Positions 31,824 through 35,560 of a DNA stretch of 35,560 bases are shown piece after piece. The DNA is from Didymodactylos carnosus (taxonomy: Eukaryota > Rotifera > Eurotatoria > Philodinida > Philodinidae). The DNA lies in assembly GCA_905250885.1 (NCBI GenBank), contig CAJNOQ010000633.1, positions 1 to 35,560 on the forward strand, in the 5' to 3' direction. The notes below the pieces were generated by a model. It ran no database searches. It worked only from the letters and a program-made list of their open reading frames with translations, and had not been told where the DNA came from. How positions within the stretch are numbered: the stretch's first letter is position 1; each line of letters opens with the position of its first letter. The position numbers and the translations under genes are program-made.

Positions 31824-32902
31824 ATGTCTCTGGCAATGAGTCGGCATTCTGTTCCTAGCGATGGCAAGAACGGTGGACGAAGAACAACGAATCATCGATC
31901 TACAGCAGCCATGAATGAAACGTCGAGGTAACTTTTTGCAATAAACATTGTATTCAAGTGTGTGCTGTAAGTTAGAAGCTTATTGATTAGTTTTTTCGCT
32001 AGCAATATCTGAAATAATATGAATTTCGTTTTAAAACGTCTTACATACACTACGAAATTAATTTTTTGAAGGGAATCATGGCCTAGTAACTCGCCACTGA
32101 TGCAAACTTTCTTTTCTTCTAGAAACACATCAAATATTCATCATCCGTCAGCATATCATAATGACTCAAATGGTCATGACATCACATTGCCAAATCACGA
32201 AGTAGAAAATGGTAAGAAATATATCATCATTTTGAGTATGAAGCATACGTTTGCAATGTTTTATTGAACTCATTTTTTTCTTTTTTTTCGCCCATAATGT
32301 TGTCGGCTATTGTTAGTTACTATTTTCATATTTGAATGCTAAGCATCTGGGAGAGATGAATTTGACAATTCTTCAGGCAATATATTTGATTTTTTCTTTT
32401 TTTAGATGCTTCAACGAACTTAAATGATTCTCTCGGTTCTCGTTTATCACCATTTAGCAAACTACCACTCATTGGTAGTACTAATTATAGACGATTAAAT
32501 CATCGGTTATCGTTATTTGAAACCAACGAACATTCATCGTCTTCTTTCTCTTCAACTTCTCTACCTCGTCCACCAGATGGGAGACGATCAAGCATGACAA
32601 ATGAACAGAGGAATCCTCGTACAAAATTTATTGTTAAAAATCAAACAACTCTTTCATTATCCAGTGATATTCAATTGGCAATTCGTTTACCCGATGGGGA
32701 ACGTTTAGAAAAAACATTTCGTTCGACAGATCGTATAACAGATGTTCTAAAATATGTAGCATCAAAGGGTAATAATTTAGACAAACAAAACGTTTATTTA
32801 AGTAGTGGAGAAGTACCAAAACGAGAATTTAAAGATTTGAATATGACACTGGCTCAAGCTGGAATTGAAACACGAACAGTTCTTTTTCTTGATCGATCAT
32901 AA
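31824..32902 (+). CDS. UBX-domain protein (putative p97/VCP adaptor)
   Basis: Three exons (31824-31927, 32123-32211, 32406-32902) join in phase (introns in phase 2 and 1) to give 229 residues. Residues 1-150 are hydrophilic and rich in Ser, Asn and Arg, and look disordered. Residues about 152-229 are a UBX domain with a ubiquitin-like fold: IQLAIRLPDGERLEKTF, then the STDRITDVLKYV helix, then REFKDLNMTLAQAGI and TVLFLD at the C-terminus. UBX domains recruit the AAA ATPase p97/VCP. No UBA, SEP or thioredoxin-like domain is present. The short C-terminal-UBX layout is closest to the UBXN10 type, but I would not assign orthology. The loop that is usually F-P-R reads V201-P-K203, so p97 binding may be weaker. 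A second in-frame ATG at 31836 is an alternative start. Confidence 0.88.
31928..32122 (+). other. UBX gene intron 1
   Basis: 195-bp GT-AG intron in phase 2: GTCGAG|GTAACT to TTTCTTTTCTTCTAG|A. Confidence 0.85.
32212..32405 (+). other. UBX gene intron 2
   Basis: 194-bp GT-AG intron in phase 1: GAAAATG|GTAAGA to TTTCTTTTTTTAG|AT. Confidence 0.85.
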
Positions 32903-33816
32903 ATAACAGACATGTTTAACAAAACTCAAATTTCTCTAGTCTATTACAATCAAAGTACATTATTGTTATCATATCATATATAAACGACCAGATTTCTTTC
33001 AGCTCTTTGCTTGATTATAGTTATTCATAATATTTTCTTTTTATAAAATCAACCTTGCTTTATCTTGATGATAAATAACTCCTGTGATGGATTTCATAGT
33101 ATCTTGTTTTCTATTGTATTTCATTTTTTATCTGCTCAATCAAGATAACTCACCAATTTTCATTCCATTTTTCTATTGTATTTTGTATATACAAGCCTTT
33201 TTCTTATCAACTTATTTTAATCATTTAACATCAACTATTTAAAAAGAATCAAGTAATATTCTGTTGTTTGATTGCCTAGTTGTCAATTCAATGTGATAAT
33301 GCAAATATTGTGCAAATTATTCACTAAGATCATAAAATATTCTATTTAGAGTAAATAACTGTTCATTTAAAAGCTAGACTCATTCCTACTAAACATATGA
33401 TAGAGATTTTTTTATTTTTTGAATTTTTCGCTGCATATATGAAAGTTTTTTTATGTAACAGACAGAAAGAAGATAGTATCATATATTGTCTTTTGTAGGT
33501 TAAATCTGTCAATTAGAGACATAGAACGTTTAAGCGATTTTCTTCCAGAATAGATGGGGAATATTTCCTGTAATTAGTAGTAAAGCAATTTTTAGCCTCA
33601 GATAGGAGTAAAATTCGAATCATTACTAGAATAAGTGTTTATAAAGACATCTGACTATTTTTTAGCGAACTTCTAAGAATGAGAAAACCGAGAATTAACT
33701 GGTTAATTAATAATATTTGCCAACCGATATTTGACGATTCTAGAGAGTGTTCAGTTTATCTGGTCTTAGAAACACAGTGAAAACTTATTTACTCACAGGT
33801 GTCTGTTTTCTGGTAT

Positions 33817-33856
33817 TTTTCTTGTTCTGGTCAGCTCCAAGGTCAGAACAAGAAAA
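33817..33856. repeat. 13-bp perfect hairpin
   Basis: TTTTCTTGTTCTG (33817-33829) pairs with CAGAACAAGAAAA (33844-33856) across a 14-base loop. The surrounding sequence has further GTCTG(T/A)TTTC and GGTCTTGG words that may belong to a decayed element. Confidence 0.7.
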
Positions 33857-35279
33857 TGATAAGACTCAATCAAGATAGTCTTTTTATCTACTAATCAGAC
33901 AAACAGTAAATCTTGGTTTGGTCTTGGTATTTTCTGAGAAACAGACATTGGTGGTCTAGTTCAAGATTAGAGCTAGGTTTTTATTTCATAATCACCGTTT
34001 TATTCTACTAAGTCACACAGTATATAGTGACCACTAATTCTTCGAAAAATTTCAGAGTTATTCTCATAGGCGATGAATAATGTCTTAGAGATTTCTGTGT
34101 TGAACAAGAGATACCTAACAACATTCCGAGTCTAACGATCACAGTGGAAGGTCTCCAAAAAACTTTCTGAGTTTCTATTGATTTTTACGCAGTATGGGCA
34201 ACTAGTGAGAAGCACACCTAATTTTTGTACATATATAACAAGTTCGCCGTCTTGATTTCTTCCACTGACCAGGCGAAAAACAGATTCTGGCCAGGAAAGC
34301 ACGCAAGGACTTTTTCGCTTATAGGTATCTGACCAGACACACTGAACATCCTCTAGCGAAGGAGTGAGGTGAGTAGTTCGAATGATTGTATAAACAATAC
34401 TGCAAGCGTTGTCTTTGTAGTTTGGAATTGCATTGGAATTTTGTAAGCGATTTAGAAAAATTGACAGATGAGCATAGAATAGAAAGTTTAATCTAGAAGT
34501 GAATTATTTTGAGACTTGCCCGTTATATCTGGCTCAAATGTCGGTTAGTCTGCGGCGACATTCCATGAAAAATAATTTTAACAGAAGACATTGGATTTTC
34601 ACCGTGGTATATATATATCATAGGATCTTATTGTATTTTTTAAAACTTCATTAATCGAAAGTTTCTGATCATAAAAAAAAATACTTGTTTTTTGTCTTGT
34701 AAAAGTTATATTAGCACATTGCCTAAGCGGAGACAATCCATATTTATCAATATTTTTACTTATCAATTTTAGATTTCTTTTTTTTAATTCTTTTTATGAT
34801 TTTTTAGACATGATCAGCCGGATCATTATCAATGATTAAAAGTGTTCGAGTGTCTCGCCCGATTTGAACCGAGGCTTTTTCTCAATTGGAGCACATCATT
34901 CATCCGAATCAATAGAGAAGAAAATTGAACATGTGAAAATTAGATTGACTAACAGTTACAGTTCTACAAACTGACTACAGTGTGTACATTCAAACATACT
35001 GGTTTAAACGATAATTTTAATTGTCAAAAATTCCAATACTGAAACGACGTTCATACCTATCGAGTTATCATCGAATACCATTTTGATTCTAAAATATTTT
35101 TTGACGTTAAAAATTTACATATTCATTGATATGTATTACATAATGTGTACACAATACTAGACCATGAATTTCATAAGTCCTCATGTTCATTAGAAACAAA
35201 GAATTCTTTAAATTCAGATTTTAGACAGAGAATATTTAACGAATTACAACATCTATTATTATATTGTTGACAATACACC

Positions 35280-35324
35280 GACATTACCGCGAATGACGTT
35301 ACCGCGCACGACATTATCGTGAAG
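35280..35324. repeat. 15-bp tandem repeat, three units
   Basis: GACATTACCGCGAAT, GACGTTACCGCGCAC and GACATTATCGTGAAG follow each other without a gap. The unit is a multiple of three and GC-richer than its flanks, so it reads as a five-residue repeat (D-I/V-T/I-A/V-x) in one frame, but that frame is short. Confidence 0.75.
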
Positions 35325-35507
35325 ACTTGTTCATTGGAAAAGAAGAATAAATGAGCCTGATTTTGTATTTTGTACATCATGTTTTGAAACCTGAGTGAAG
35401 TTATGTGGTTAATAATCATTATGTGATACAGTAACAGACATACAGTTTCGCATCATGAATATATGTTTTGTGTGAAACTACTTTTCGAACTCACTCTCAC
35501 ACTGCGC

Positions 35508-35560
35508 GGGGGGGGGGGGGGGGGGGGGGCGGGGCGGGCGCGGGGGGGGGCGGGGCGGGC
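35508..35560. other. Poly-G / GC-only tail, probable assembly artefact
   Basis: 22 consecutive G residues are followed by only G and C to the window end, in an otherwise AT-rich region. The end of a contig built from reads with poly-G tails would look like this. A telomere is unlikely because no hexamer-like unit with T or A is present. Confidence 0.75.

Larger units (their letters stand above)
32903..35507. other. Gene-free stretch downstream of the UBX gene
   Basis: The first few hundred bases are very AT-rich and should hold the 3'UTR. Further on I see only short structures: a 13-bp perfect hairpin at 33817-33856 and a 15-bp tandem repeat at 35280-35324. The minus-strand frame at 35171-35419 has no features. 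Confidence 0.4.

Noticed and set aside
34845..34880. tRNA-like B-box on the minus strand (GGTTCAAATCG)
   Set aside because: The T stem does not pair properly around the loop, and no acceptor-stem partner or anticodon arm is found upstream. At most it is a tRNA-derived relic.
35508..35560. Telomere repeat at window end
   Set aside because: Only G and C are present, with no regular T/A-containing unit; an artefact explains it better.

Overview
This is an AT-rich eukaryotic window, most likely from a small invertebrate animal. Three genes rebuild cleanly with canonical GT-AG introns, two of which are only 58 and 68 bp. Poly-pyrimidine/AG acceptors lie just upstream of their start codons, a mitochondrial cytochrome b relic reads best with TGA as Trp, and short foldback DNA elements are abundant. 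A rotifer (bdelloid or relative) fits best because of the compact introns, possible spliced-leader acceptors and a bacterial/fungal-style carboxylic acid reductase. That is an inference; the sequence alone does not prove the taxon.

Layout. 1-2200 is repeat-rich non-coding DNA with a 200-bp inverted repeat at about 98.5% identity. 2209-5751 (+) is a three-exon gene for a 1120-residue single-module enzyme: ZZ zinc finger, adenylation domain, phosphopantetheine carrier domain, thioester reductase. 5752-9740 is non-coding, with a 170-175-bp tandem repeat and a 241-bp piggyBac-type MITE with TTAA target sites. 9749-9965 is a nuclear copy of part of mitochondrial cytochrome b. 10366-11270 (-) is an unrecognised two-exon gene carrying one in-frame TGA. 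11.4-24.2 kb holds no intact recognisable gene. It contains a broken unrecognised coding region (14962-15804), three copies of a repeat family that shares a reading frame (13.2, 18.5 and 19.8 kb), several foldback elements and a degenerate TTCTAGAA-like tract.

24170-28269 (-) is a five-exon gene for a 488-residue RNA-binding protein with one N-terminal RRM and long low-complexity tails; both of its large introns hold foldback elements. 28.3-31.8 kb is non-coding and includes a CAAGTACTTG-rich element with 16-bp terminal inverted repeats. 31824-32902 (+) is a three-exon gene for a 229-residue UBX-domain protein (probable p97/VCP adaptor family). 32.9-35.5 kb is AT-rich with no gene recognised. 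The window ends in a G/C homopolymer that looks like a sequencing or assembly artefact at a contig end.

The three intact genes have no evident functional link. The most interesting item is the ZZ-finger/carboxylic-acid-reductase fusion. Its carrier, adenylation and reductase motifs are almost all intact, but the A4-motif histidine is replaced. The second theme is the density of foldback (potential hairpin RNA) elements.
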